From NCBI GenBank assembly GCA_030428355.1, contig JAUIBL010000012.1, positions 21,866-85,865 on the forward strand: a stretch of DNA of 64,000 nt, read 5' to 3'. Position 1 is the first letter of the stretch. Every line of letters starts with the position of its first letter. This DNA comes from Alphaproteobacteria bacterium. GTDB taxonomy: Bacteria > Pseudomonadota > Alphaproteobacteria > Rhodobacterales > Rhodobacteraceae. Made by a program: the position numbers and the translations under genes. The notes under the pieces were generated by a model. It made no database searches, was not told where the DNA came from, and worked only from the letters and a program-made list of their open reading frames with translations. Below are positions 35,871-45,539 of this stretch, piece by piece.

Positions 35871-37469
35871 ATGACATTTGGACGGGTGAACCCGGAATTC
35901 CGGCTTGAGGATCAACAGATCACCGGGCTTGGCAATGTCTATTACAACCTCACAGAGCCCGCTCTGATCGAAGCGGCTCTGAAACGCGGCGAGGGCACGC
36001 TGGGCAATGGCGGGGCGTTCCTTGTGACCACCGGCAAGTTTACTGGCCGGTCCCCCAAGGACAAGCACGTCGTCAAGACGGACAGCGTGGCCGACACGAT
36101 CTGGTGGGAAAACAACGCGCCAATGTCGCCCGAAGGGTTCGATGCGCTCTACGCCGACATGCTTGAGCACATGAAGGGCCGTGAATACTTCGTTCAGGAT
36201 CTTGTCGGCGGGGCAGACCCCAAGCATTCCATCGACGTGCGTTTCATTCAGGAACTGGCGTGGCACAACCTCTTCATCCGCCACATGATGCGCCGCCCCG
36301 AACGTGACGACCTCGATACGTTCACCGCTGATTTCACGGTCATCAACTGCCCGTCCTTCCAGGCAGACCCCAAGAAACACAACTGCCGGTCGGAGACAGT
36401 GATCGCGATGAACTTCGACAAGAAGCTCATCCTGATCGGGGGCACCGAATACGCGGGCGAGAACAAGAAATCCATCTTCTCTCTGCTGAACTACCTGTTG
36501 CCCGAAAAAGGCATCATGCCGATGCACTGCTCGGCCAACCATGCGGTCGGCAACCCCGTAGATACGGCAATCTTCTTTGGCCTGTCCGGCACCGGCAAGA
36601 CCACTTTGTCGGCAGACCCGAACCGCGTTCTGATCGGCGACGACGAACATGGCTGGTCCGACCGCGGCACCTTCAACTTCGAAGGCGGCTGCTATGCCAA
36701 GACGATCAACCTTTCTGCCGAGGCCGAGCCGGAAATCTACGCGACCACCACAAAATTCGGCACGGTCATCGAGAACATGGTCTTCGATCCCGAAACCTTC
36801 GAGCTGGATTTCAAGGATGACAGCCTGACCGCGAACATGCGCTGCGCCTACCCGCTCGAATACATCTCGAACGCGTCTGAAAGCGCGCTTGGCGGGCATC
36901 CGAAGAACATCATCATGCTGACGTGCGACGCCTTCGGTGTTCTGCCTCCGATCGCGCGTCTGACGCCGGCGCAGGCGATGTACCACTTCCTGTCGGGCTT
37001 CACCTCCAAGGTCGCCGGGACAGAGCGTGGCGTGACCGAACCCGAGCCCACTTTCTCGACCTGCTTTGGCGCACCGTTCATGCCGCGCCGTCCTGAGGTC
37101 TACGGCAACCTGCTGCGCGAAAAGATCGCATCGCATGGTGCGACGTGCTGGCTGGTAAACACTGGCTGGACCGGCGGGGCCTACGGTTCTGGCCAGCGGA
37201 TGCCGATCAAGGCAACCCGCGCCCTGCTGACAGCCGCCCTCGACGGCAGCCTTGCCGAGGCCGAGTTCCGCAAGGACCCCAACTTCGGCTTCGAAGTGCC
37301 GGTCAAGGTCGAAGGTGTGCCGGACATGCTGCTTGATCCGCGCCGTACCTGGAACGACAAAGACGCGTATGACGCGCAGGCGGAAAAGCTCGTTCAGATG
37401 TTTGCCGACAATTTTGCGCAATATGTGCCCTACATCGACGACGACGTGAAAGCCGCCGCCATCGGTTAA
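35871..37469 (+). CDS. pckA: Phosphoenolpyruvate carboxykinase (ATP)
   Basis: The enzyme makes phosphoenolpyruvate and CO2 from oxaloacetate with ATP, the entry to gluconeogenesis. The 532-residue protein has [14 protein letters not shown] near residues 57-70, the P-loop [18 protein letters not shown] near 235-252, the metal-binding block [20 protein letters not shown] and [20 protein letters not shown]. The ATG at 35871 has ACAGGAG upstream; the reading frame extends 44 codons further up but without ATP-PEPCK features. This is needed for growth on acetate and other compounds entering via the TCA cycle, matching the ethylmalonyl-CoA genes in the window. Confidence 0.97.
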   Translation: MTFGRVNPEFRLEDQQITGLGNVYYNLTEPALIEAALKRGEGTLGNGGAFLVTTGKFTGRSPKDKHVVKTDSVADTIWWENNAPMSPEGFDALYADMLEHMKGREYFVQDLVGGADPKHSIDVRFIQELAWHNLFIRHMMRRPERDDLDTFTADFTVINCPSFQADPKKHNCRSETVIAMNFDKKLILIGGTEYAGENKKSIFSLLNYLLPEKGIMPMHCSANHAVGNPVDTAIFFGLSGTGKTTLSADPNRVLIGDDEHGWSDRGTFNFEGGCYAKTINLSAEAEPEIYATTTKFGTVIENMVFDPETFELDFKDDSLTANMRCAYPLEYISNASESALGGHPKNIIMLTCDAFGVLPPIARLTPAQAMYHFLSGFTSKVAGTERGVTEPEPTFSTCFGAPFMPRRPEVYGNLLREKIASHGATCWLVNTGWTGGAYGSGQRMPIKATRALLTAALDGSLAEAEFRKDPNFGFEVPVKVEGVPDMLLDPRRTWNDKDAYDAQAEKLVQMFADNFAQYVPYIDDDVKAAAIG

Positions 37470-37496
37470 GGCACCTGCGTCGAAAGGCGCTTGGAA

Positions 37497-37546
37497 AGAA
37501 AGGGGCGAGCATACCATACTCAGGTGTGCTTGCCCTTTCTTGTTTC
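37497..37546 (+). terminator. Terminator of pckA
   Basis: AGAAAGGGGCGAGCA (37497-37511) pairs almost fully with TGCTTGCCCTTTCT (37527-37540), leaving a 15-base loop, followed by TTGTTT. It starts about 27 bases after the pckA stop. Confidence 0.75.
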
Positions 37547-37686
37547 TGCGCACGCACCGCGCTTAGCGCCGCAAAGCAGCAATTCAAGACGAAAGATTGA
37601 AACAAATTCAGGGCCGGTTTGGTATTTTTGTTGCGCTGCACCTGCAAAATAGATATTCAGCGCCAAAGCTGAAAAGGACGTGATTC

Positions 37687-39375
37687 ATGGCCCATGACGG
37701 ACAAGACCTGACCCTGACCACCGCAACGATCCTGCCTGACCTCTTGGCACTGACTGGCGCGGCAATCGAACCGGTGAACGCAATCCTCGAGATGGCGAAT
37801 GCCCGTGTGCGCGACATGGTCCAATCCGATGGCCGTGTGTCCGGTGCCCTGATCGAAGAAAACCAGACCGCAGCGCATGGGTTCGCATGGCTGGCCACCT
37901 ACGTTGAATCGCTGCGCCAGATGCAGGGCTGGGCCGAACGCATGACCGCCGACGGCAAATTTGGCGAGGTCGAGCAACTGATCCACCAGATCGCCTTCGG
38001 CGAGTATCTCTGGCAGATCTACGGCGGCATCCAGATGAACCAGGGCGAGATGGTCCGCCTTCAGGACATCGGCCTAAGCCAGGACGACATGCGCGCCCTG
38101 ATGACGCCCGAAGTGATGCAACTGACCCAGAGCGGCAACACGCAGGCCGCGCGCATGCGTCTTGTGGAACTGATGCAGGAGCGCAGCGCAGAATTGACCG
38201 TCGGGGCCTGTGGCCTTGACGATGAACTAAACATGATCCGAGAGCAATTCCGCCGCTTCTCCCTCGACAAGGTAGAACCCTACGCCCACGAATGGCACCT
38301 CAAGGATGAACTCATCCCGATGGAGATCATCGAAGAGCTGGCCGAGATGGGTGTGTTCGGCCTGACGATCCCCGAAGAACATGGAGGTTTTGGTCTTTCC
38401 AAGAACTCCATGTGCGTTGTGTCCGAAGAATTGTCGCGTGGCTATATCGGCGTCGGCTCTCTTGGCACACGGTCCGAGATCGCGGCTGAACTGGTGATCG
38501 CGGGTGGCACGGAAGAACAGAAAGCAAAATGGCTGCCGGGCCTCGCCTCGGGTGAAATCCTGCCCACCGCTGTCTTCACCGAACCGAACACCGGCTCCGA
38601 CCTCGGATCGCTGCGGACCCGCGCCGTGAAAGATGAAAACGGCGACTGGATCATCAACGGCAACAAGACTTGGATCACCCACGCCGCGCGCACCCACGTT
38701 ATGACCGTGCTGGCGCGCACGATCCCCGACACCACCGATTACCGTGGTCTGTCGATGTTCCTGGCTGAAAAGACCCCCGGCACCGACGAGCAGCCCTGGC
38801 AGGATCCCGGCATCTCGGGCGGTGAAATCGAAGTGCTCGGCTATCGCGGGATGAAGGAATACACGCTCAACTTCGACGACTTCAAAGTGAAGGGCGAGAA
38901 CTTGCTCGGCATGGAAGAAGGCAAGGGCTTCAAACAACTTATGGAGACGTTTGAGTCTGCCCGCATCCAGACCGCCGCCCGCGCCATCGGCGTGGCGCAA
39001 TCGGCCCTCGATGAAGGCATGAAATACGCGCAGGACCGCAAGCAATTCGGCAAGGCGCTGATCAACTTCCCACGTGTCGCTTCGAAATTGGCGATGATGG
39101 CGGTCGAAATCATGATCGCGCGTCAGCTCACGTACTTCTCGGCCCGCGAAAAGGACGAAGGCCGCCGCTGCGATCTCGAAGCCGGCATGGCCAAGCTTCT
39201 CGGTGCCCGCGTGGCCTGGGCCGCAGCCGACAACGCGCTGCAGATCCACGGCGGCAACGGCTTTGCGCTGGAATACAAGATCAGCCGCATCCTGTGTGAC
39301 GCGCGCATCCTGAACATCTTTGAAGGTGCTGCAGAAATTCAGGCGCAGGTCATTGCGCGTCGTCTGCTCGGATAA
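37687..39375 (+). CDS. mcd: (2S)-methylsuccinyl-CoA dehydrogenase of the ethylmalonyl-CoA pathway
   Basis: The 562-residue flavoprotein is an acyl-CoA dehydrogenase with an extra N-terminal helical domain of about 170 residues, a layout characteristic of Mcd. The catalytic part has FGLTIPEEHGGFGLS, LPTAVFTEPNTGSDLGSLRT, WIINGNKTWITHAART and the C-terminal LQIHGGNGFALEYKISRILCDARILNIFEGAAEIQ region, given here as landmarks near residues 515-552. It oxidises methylsuccinyl-CoA to mesaconyl-CoA and passes electrons to ETF, encoded at 26.5 kb. AAAAGGA precedes the ATG. The Mcd assignment rests on the N-terminal extension and on ccr and ecm in the same window. The alternative is another long acyl-CoA dehydrogenase. 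Confidence 0.87.
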   Translation: MAHDGQDLTLTTATILPDLLALTGAAIEPVNAILEMANARVRDMVQSDGRVSGALIEENQTAAHGFAWLATYVESLRQMQGWAERMTADGKFGEVEQLIHQIAFGEYLWQIYGGIQMNQGEMVRLQDIGLSQDDMRALMTPEVMQLTQSGNTQAARMRLVELMQERSAELTVGACGLDDELNMIREQFRRFSLDKVEPYAHEWHLKDELIPMEIIEELAEMGVFGLTIPEEHGGFGLSKNSMCVVSEELSRGYIGVGSLGTRSEIAAELVIAGGTEEQKAKWLPGLASGEILPTAVFTEPNTGSDLGSLRTRAVKDENGDWIINGNKTWITHAARTHVMTVLARTIPDTTDYRGLSMFLAEKTPGTDEQPWQDPGISGGEIEVLGYRGMKEYTLNFDDFKVKGENLLGMEEGKGFKQLMETFESARIQTAARAIGVAQSALDEGMKYAQDRKQFGKALINFPRVASKLAMMAVEIMIARQLTYFSAREKDEGRRCDLEAGMAKLLGARVAWAAADNALQIHGGNGFALEYKISRILCDARILNIFEGAAEIQAQVIARRLLG

Positions 39376-39403
39376 CCTCCGCCCGGACAGCGAAAAACCG
39401 AAC

Positions 39404-39429
39404 AAGGCCTCGCAGAACTGCGGGGCCTT
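39404..39429 (+). terminator. Terminator of mcd
   Basis: AAGGCCTCGCAG and CTGCGGGGCCTT form a 12-base stem with one mismatch around an AA loop. It starts 29 bases after the mcd stop; the following T content is modest. Confidence 0.75.
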
Positions 39430-39579
39430 CATCGTTTCGCCGCTCGCACGCGCCGTCATCGGCGCATCGTGAACGGCGTATCCAGCGTTTGACGCAGAAA
39501 TTCAGCCTTTCACGAAGGCGCTCTGGCAGGAAGACCCTCTGATTGCGGAAGTGGCGACACCGCAATTCGGAGACACCAC

Positions 39580-40059
39580 ATGCCGCACGTTCTCGCCAAT
39601 ATCCCCGTCTGGGTTCTGCCCCTCTTTCTGAGCCTTCTCTATATCAGCCTGCGCGCGACCCGGTCGCGGACGGTTCCGAAAGCGGTGATCTACGCCCTGC
39701 CCTGTCTTGGCCTTCTCACACTCAGAACGGTGACCTCTTTTGACGCCCAGTGGATCGCCATCGGTGCCTTTACACCGGCCTACGCAGCCGGAACCGCTCT
39801 GGGGTTTCGCGCTCAGGACAAATGGACCATCTCATCAACCCGCTCTCATGTCAGCTTGCGGGGCGAATGGATGACCATGATCACCGTCATGGGGGTGTTC
39901 TTTCTGAATTTTGCGACCGGCACGATCAACGCCATGGCCCCGTCGCTTGCGGCAACTCCGCTCTATGCAGCCGCCTTCGGCACGCTGGCAGGAGGAATGT
40001 CCGGCATCTTCTTCGGTCGCGCGCTCCGCGTGATGCGCACCGCAACAGGGGCCACCTGA
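39580..40059 (+). CDS. Small inner-membrane protein, DUF6622-like
   Basis: A 159-residue protein with about five hydrophobic helices: VLPLFLSLLYISLRATRSR at the start, VIYALPCLGLLTLRTVTS next, then AIGAFTPAYAAGTALGFR and two more helices after residue 90. The RATRSRTVPK loop after the first helix and the overall size resemble proteins annotated DUF6622; that name is from memory. GGAGACACC precedes the ATG. It is followed by an AhpD-like gene on the same strand. There is no evidence on function. Confidence 0.65.
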   Translation: MPHVLANIPVWVLPLFLSLLYISLRATRSRTVPKAVIYALPCLGLLTLRTVTSFDAQWIAIGAFTPAYAAGTALGFRAQDKWTISSTRSHVSLRGEWMTMITVMGVFFLNFATGTINAMAPSLAATPLYAAAFGTLAGGMSGIFFGRALRVMRTATGAT

Positions 40060-40124
40060 TCTGCATCAAAGACCATCGCGCGACAGAATGCTCTTGCAGG
40101 CCAAACACATCTCAGGAGCACGAT

Positions 40125-40460
40125 ATGAGCTGGAAAGACAAACTCAAGGACATGAAGGCGCAGTTGAAATCCCTCAACGGCGCCATTCCCGACACCACCG
40201 CCGCCTTCGGGGCTTTGGGCAAAACGGTCAAGACAGACGCAGCGCTGACCTTCAAGGAAAAGGAATATGTCGCGCTTGGCATCGCCGTCGCCACCCGCTG
40301 TGAACCCTGCATCCTGTTCCACACCGAAGCCCTGATCCGTCTTGGAGCCACCCGCGAGGAGGTCTCGGAGGTGCTGGCGACCTGCATCCAGATGGGCGGT
40401 GGTCCCGGCCTGATGTACGCGGGCAAAGCCTTGGATGTGTACGACGAATTGGCCGACTGA
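40125..40460 (+). CDS. Carboxymuconolactone decarboxylase / AhpD-like protein
   Basis: The 111-residue protein belongs to the CMD family. It shows LTFKEKEYVALGIAVATRC, the redox CxxC in RCEPCILFHTEALIRLGATR near residues 60-75, and EEVSEVLATCIQMGGGPGLMYA. The CxxC plus downstream His fits the AhpD-type peroxidase partners rather than true decarboxylases. The ATG at 40125 follows CAGGAGCACG. It is probably cytoplasmic and involved in thiol-based detoxification; partner and substrate are not evident. Confidence 0.85.
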   Translation: MSWKDKLKDMKAQLKSLNGAIPDTTAAFGALGKTVKTDAALTFKEKEYVALGIAVATRCEPCILFHTEALIRLGATREEVSEVLATCIQMGGGPGLMYAGKALDVYDELAD

Positions 40461-40539
40461 CCCTGCGACACTTTGGGGTACTGCACTTCGGTGGATCGCC
40501 CCATACATATTCCAAATAATTAATATGATGGAGGCACAG

Positions 40540-40971
40540 ATGCCCAAATCTTCAATGATCCTCGCCCTTGTTTTCTCTGCCACCAGCGCATTTGCCCAGC
40601 AGGGCAATCCCGGCGGTCATTTTGTCGAAAACTGGGATCTCGACGGCGATGGTCAGGTCACGCTGGCCGAAGCCACGGAACGGCGCGGCGACGTGTTTGT
40701 GACCTTCGATGCAGACGAGAACGGCATTCTGACCAGCGAAGAGCATGACCTCTTCGACGAAGCGCGCGCGCAGGACATGGAGCAGAACGGCATGGGCCAT
40801 GGCGGCGGCGGGCGCAATCCGGCCAATGGCATGCTGCGCGACGTGACGGATGCCGATGGCGACGGCAACGTGACCCGCGAGGAATTCATGGCCGCCGTGC
40901 CCGCATGGTTCGAGGCGATGGATCGCAATGGCGATGGCGTCGTCACCACCGCCGATTTCGGTCGGGGCTGA
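40540..40971 (+). CDS. Exported EF-hand calcium-binding protein
   Basis: The 143-residue protein has a signal peptide (KSSMILALVFSATSAFA, cut after AFA) and then four EF-hand loops: DLDGDGQVTLAE, DADENGILTSEE, DADGDGNVTREE and DRNGDGVVTTAD. All have Asp at position 1; the second lacks the usual Gly-Asp pattern and may bind weakly. A Gly/His stretch (GHGGGGR) separates the pairs. The ATG at 40540 has GGAGG eight bases upstream and is preferred to the one at 40525. It is likely a periplasmic calcium buffer or sensor. Confidence 0.88.
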   Translation: MPKSSMILALVFSATSAFAQQGNPGGHFVENWDLDGDGQVTLAEATERRGDVFVTFDADENGILTSEEHDLFDEARAQDMEQNGMGHGGGGRNPANGMLRDVTDADGDGNVTREEFMAAVPAWFEAMDRNGDGVVTTADFGRG

Positions 40972-40978
40972 GACACCC

Positions 40979-41008
40979 CGCCCGACAGGGGCGTTTTTCC
41001 GTCAACGG
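40979..41008 (+). terminator. Terminator of the EF-hand gene plus a second small hairpin
   Basis: CGCCC and GGGCG around GACAG, followed by five T (40979-40998), sit 7 bases after the stop. CCGT-CA-ACGG (40999-41008) forms a second hairpin directly behind the T-run. Confidence 0.75.
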
Positions 41009-41012
41009 AAAG

Positions 41013-41036
41013 ACCGGACGCGTCGACGCGTCCGGT
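41013..41036. terminator. Perfect 24-base palindrome centred on GCGTCGACGC, before the end of the convergent oxidoreductase gene
   Basis: Arms ACCGGACGCGTC and GACGCGTCCGGT are exact complements. It sits 11 bases past the stop of the minus-strand FAD/GcvT gene and probably ends its transcript. The core decamer GCGTCGACGC also occurs in the palindrome at 19299-19322. Confidence 0.65.
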
Positions 41037-41046
41037 TCCACCCTGA

Positions 41047-43545
41047 TCACCCGTCTTTGCGGATGACCTCGTTCTTCGGGTCGTAGGGGCTGTCCTCGAC
41101 CACCACGGCATCCCAAAGCTCGTTCAGGATCTTGACCTTCAGCTTGGTGCCCACCTCGGCCAGTTCCGGCTTCACGTAACCCATCCCGATGGATTTGCCG
41201 AAGGCCACGGAATACCCGCCCGAGGTCAGACGACCCACACGGGTCTGTCCATCGTACAGCGCCTCCCGGCCCCACGGATCGGCATCCGCCGGTCCGTCGA
41301 TCAGGAAGGTGCAGCACTTCACCCGTACGCCGGTGGCGACCAGTTCATCCTTCCCGTGGAAGTCCTTTTCGAGGTCCACAAAGCGCGGCAGATCGGCTTC
41401 CAGCGGGGTCGCATCCCGGCCCAGTTCGTTACCGAAGGCGCGGTAGGATTTCTCCTGACGCAGCCAGTTCTGCGCCCGCGCCCCCACCAGCTTGAGCCCA
41501 TGCTTGGCCCCCGCCGCCATCAGCTGATCCCAGAGGTAGTTCTGCATCTCGATCGGGTGATGCAGCTCCCAGCCCAGCTCACCGGTATAGGCCACGCGGA
41601 TCGCGCGCACCGGGCACATGCCCAGTTCGATGTCGCGGCAGGTCAGCCACGGGAACCGCTTGTTGCCCAGAACGGTCTCCGGATCGGCGTCCTTGACGAT
41701 CTCCTTCAGCACATCGCGCGATTTCGGTCCGGCGATGGCGAAGACACCCCACTGGGTCGTCACGTCCTGGATCTCGATATACCCGAACTCGCCCATCTTG
41801 TCCTCGGCCGCCTTGCGCAGGAAATCCGCGTCATAGGCTGTCCAGGCACCGGCAGAGACAAGGTAATACTCGTTCTCGGCCAGACGGACGATGGTGTATT
41901 CCGTGCGCGTCGTGCCCTTGGCGGTCAGCGCATAGGTCAGGTTGATCCGACCAACCTTGGGCAGCTTGTTGCAGGTGAACCAATCCAGGAACTGGGTCGC
42001 GCCCGGTCCTTTGACGACATGTTTGGTAAACGCGGTCGCGTCGATCAGACCGACGCCTTCGCGAACGGCCTTGGCCTCTTCGACGGCATATTGCCACCAG
42101 CCACCCCGACGGAAGGACCGTGCGTCATGGTCGAAGTTTTCATCCGCGTCGAGCGGGCCGTAGTAGTTCGGACGCTCCCAGCCGTTCACATGACCAAACT
42201 GCGCGCCCAGCGCCTTTTGCCGATCATACGCCGGAGCGGTCCGAAGCGGACGGCACGCAGGACGCTCTTCGTCCGGGTGGTGCAGAATGTAGACGTGCTC
42301 ATACGCCTCTTCGTTCTTGCGCGCGGCGTATTCGGTGGTCATCCAAGACCCGTAGCGCTTGGGATCGAGCGACGCCATGTCGATCTCGGCCTCGCCTTCG
42401 ACCATCAACTGGGCGAGGTAATAGCCGGTGCCGCCTGCTGCCGTGATCCCGAACGAGAACCCTTCGGCCAGCCACATGTTGCGCAGACCGGGCGCCGGGC
42501 CGACCAGCGGGTTGCCGTCGGGCGTGTAGCAGATCGGACCGTTGAAATCGTCCTTTAGACCCACGGTTTCCGACGACGGAATCCGGTGAATCATGCTCAT
42601 GTATTCCTCTTCGATCCGCTCCAGATCGAGCGGGAAGAGGTCGGCGCGGAAGCTGTCCGGCACGCCATATTCAAACCGCGCAGGCGCGTTGCGCTCATAC
42701 GGGCCCAAAATCCAGCCGCCCCGCTCTTCGCGGACATACCATTTGGCATCGGCATCGCGGATCACCGGGTGCTGTTCGTTGGTCTTGCGATATTCGACCA
42801 GCGCCGGATCGGGTTCGGTCACGATGAACTGGTGCTCGACCGGGATCGCGGGCATCTTGATGCCCAGCATCTTCGCCGTGCGCTGCGCGTGGTTTCCCGA
42901 CGCGGTCACGACATGCTCGGCCGAAATGACAATCTGCTCGTCGGACGGAACAAGGTTTCCACCCTTCTCGACCATCTTGGTGCAGGTCACGTCCCAGTGG
43001 TCGCCTTTCCACTCGAATGCATCCGCCTGCCATTTCCGCTCGATCGTCACGCCACGCTGCCGCGCACCCTTGGCCATCGCCATCGTCACGTCCGCCGGGT
43101 TGATGTAGCCGTCCGTCGGGTGATAGATCGCGCCCTTCAGGTCATCGGTGCGGATCAGCGGCCAGCGCGCCTTGATCTCGGACGGCGTCATCCATTCGTA
43201 AGGAACACCGCAGGTTTCGGCCGTCGTCGCATAGACGCGGTACTCATCCATGCGCTCTTCGGTCTGCGCCATGCGCAGGTTGCCGACCACAAAGAAACCC
43301 GCATCCAGACCGGTCTCTTCCTCAAGCGTCTTGTAGAACTTGATCGAATAGTCGTGAATGTGGGTCGTTGCGTAGGACATGTTGAAATAGGGCAAGAGGC
43401 CCGCCGCATGCCAGGTCGAACCGGACGTCAATTCGTCCCGTTCCAGCAGCATCACGTCGTCCCAGCCAGCGCGGGCAAGGTGATAGGCAATCGAGGTGCC
43501 GACGGCGCCACCACCGACAACCAAAGCTTTGACATGCGTTTTCAT
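41047..43545 (-). CDS. FAD-dependent dimethylglycine/sarcosine dehydrogenase-like protein with GcvT domain
   Basis: The 832-residue protein has an N-terminal FAD-binding oxidoreductase domain (VVGGGAVGTSIAYHLARAG near residues 9-27, then STWHAAGLLPYFN, where a His could hold the flavin) of about 420 residues. A C-terminal aminomethyltransferase (GcvT) half binds tetrahydrofolate: GAWTAYDADFLRK, VAYTGELGWELHHP and GRLTSGGYSVAFGKSIGMGY. Such fusions remove N-methyl groups from dimethylglycine or sarcosine and hand the C1 unit to folate. The gene is alone, so the exact substrate remains open. It is not DmdA, which is only the GcvT part. Confidence 0.88.
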   Translation of the reverse strand: MKTHVKALVVGGGAVGTSIAYHLARAGWDDVMLLERDELTSGSTWHAAGLLPYFNMSYATTHIHDYSIKFYKTLEEETGLDAGFFVVGNLRMAQTEERMDEYRVYATTAETCGVPYEWMTPSEIKARWPLIRTDDLKGAIYHPTDGYINPADVTMAMAKGARQRGVTIERKWQADAFEWKGDHWDVTCTKMVEKGGNLVPSDEQIVISAEHVVTASGNHAQRTAKMLGIKMPAIPVEHQFIVTEPDPALVEYRKTNEQHPVIRDADAKWYVREERGGWILGPYERNAPARFEYGVPDSFRADLFPLDLERIEEEYMSMIHRIPSSETVGLKDDFNGPICYTPDGNPLVGPAPGLRNMWLAEGFSFGITAAGGTGYYLAQLMVEGEAEIDMASLDPKRYGSWMTTEYAARKNEEAYEHVYILHHPDEERPACRPLRTAPAYDRQKALGAQFGHVNGWERPNYYGPLDADENFDHDARSFRRGGWWQYAVEEAKAVREGVGLIDATAFTKHVVKGPGATQFLDWFTCNKLPKVGRINLTYALTAKGTTRTEYTIVRLAENEYYLVSAGAWTAYDADFLRKAAEDKMGEFGYIEIQDVTTQWGVFAIAGPKSRDVLKEIVKDADPETVLGNKRFPWLTCRDIELGMCPVRAIRVAYTGELGWELHHPIEMQNYLWDQLMAAGAKHGLKLVGARAQNWLRQEKSYRAFGNELGRDATPLEADLPRFVDLEKDFHGKDELVATGVRVKCCTFLIDGPADADPWGREALYDGQTRVGRLTSGGYSVAFGKSIGMGYVKPELAEVGTKLKVKILNELWDAVVVEDSPYDPKNEVIRKDG

Positions 43546-43626
43546 GGGTCTTCACTCCAAGGCGTTTGACCCCGTGAATACCGCCCGCGCAAATACGCCA
43601 CCAAACCGACCCGACACGTTGCAGCA

Positions 43627-43650
43627 GGAAAACGACGCGCCGTCGTTTCC
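43627..43650 (-). terminator. Hairpin after the small hypothetical gene
   Basis: GGAAAACGACG and CGTCGTTTCC pair with one bulged A around a CGC loop, 6 bases past the stop of the hypothetical gene ending at 43656. There is no strong U-run after it. Confidence 0.5.
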
Positions 43651-43655
43651 CGGCC

Positions 43656-44060
43656 TTATCGCTGCCCGCGCGCCTGCGGATAGAGCGACGCTTCAGGGGC
43701 AAGACCGGACGCCGCCGACGCCAGTACGATCACTTCGGATCCTGTGCCCAGACCAATAGGAGTGTCGCCCGATGTGTCACTGCCCGTCGCATCCAGCGTG
43801 ATCCCCACCTGAGCCAATACCCCTGTCTGGTCGACCAACTCAATGCCACGCACGGCAGTCGCCTTTGCCAGATCAAGTACCGTAAAGGCGATTTCCGCTT
43901 CCTTGCCGTACCGCTCGGTCACGGACGATTTGTAATCGTCAATACTGTACGCATAGCCAGCGTCCTTGGCCTCGCGCGTGTAATCCCAGATGCCCACGAC
44001 TGCGATCAGGCCAACCGCGTAGAACTTAAGCATGAAGATGCTCTTCAACAATTTAACCAT
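43656..44060 (-). CDS. Hypothetical protein with one N-terminal membrane segment
   Basis: A 134-residue product starting at the ATG 44058-44060. It has a basic start (VKLLKSIFMLK), one hydrophobic helix (FYAVGLIAVVGIWDY) and then a mostly soluble region with TGSDTSGDTPIGLGTGSEVI, rich in Gly, Ser and Thr. I recognise no family. It is divergent from mreB, with 335 bases between them, and 110 bases upstream of the FAD/GcvT gene, separated by a hairpin. The ribosome-binding site is weak. Codon use looks like its neighbours. Confidence 0.6.
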   Translation of the reverse strand: MVKLLKSIFMLKFYAVGLIAVVGIWDYTREAKDAGYAYSIDDYKSSVTERYGKEAEIAFTVLDLAKATAVRGIELVDQTGVLAQVGITLDATGSDTSGDTPIGLGTGSEVIVLASAASGLAPEASLYPQARGQR

Positions 44061-44303
44061 CGTGTAAAAACCCCAAGCAGACTTGTGGTGATTGTTGGCC
44101 TTAAATTCGGTGCGAATGCGCTGCAAAGATGGCAATCACGCGGCACGTAACAGATGAGTGTCGCCAGCATGGAAACGGTTCTCGCCGCTCGACAAACTGT
44201 TTCACCTCTCGCGCCAGATCCGGTTTTGGCCATTTGGCGATGCTCGAACGGAATTAACCAAGCAGATGTGGCAGATTCACGCTGGCCAAGGCCGTTCAGG
44301 CCC

Positions 44304-44332
44304 TTTCGCACCTGCGAAACCGCACCTATAAG
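44304..44332 (+). promoter_or_regulatory. Candidate mreB promoter with palindromic operator in the spacer
   Basis: TTTCGCA-CC-TGCGAAA is a perfect 7-base inverted repeat at 44304-44319. TATAAG at 44327-44332 fits a -10 box, and a -35-like TTTCGC lies 17 bases before it, so the palindrome fills the promoter. The mreB start is 63 bases further on. The rest of the 335-base gap 44061-44395 shows no gene. Confidence 0.4.
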
Positions 44333-44368
44333 ACCCACGGCTTACGACCGACAGAGTCGCCGGCCTAA

Positions 44369-45442
<1,074 letters not shown>

Positions 45443-45480
45443 TCTGACCACCCAATTGTCCGAGTATATGGTAAGAGTGC

Positions 45481-45524
45481 GCGCAACCTGATCCGAAAAC
45501 CGGTTCCCTTTTTTCGGGTTGCGC
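45481..45524 (+). promoter_or_regulatory. Long stem-loop between mreB and mreC, just before the mreC ribosome-binding site
   Basis: GCGCAAC (45481-45487) pairs with GTTGCGC (45518-45524) and CCGAAAA (45493-45499) with TTTTCGG (45511-45517), giving 14 base pairs with a 5-base bulge and an 11-base loop. The stem ends 3 bases before the mreC ribosome-binding site (45527-45535). There is no U-run after it, so attenuation of mreC translation or mRNA processing is likelier than plain termination. Confidence 0.6.
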
Positions 45525-45539
45525 TTGGAAAGGGACGTC

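Noticed and set aside
41047..43545. DMSP demethylase DmdA
   Set aside because: The protein is a large FAD plus GcvT fusion, whereas DmdA is only the GcvT-like part of about 360 residues.
44044..44064. CtrA-like sequence TTAA-N7-GTAA before the hypothetical gene next to mreB
   Set aside because: One half is imperfect and the match overlaps the start of the gene, so it is probably chance.
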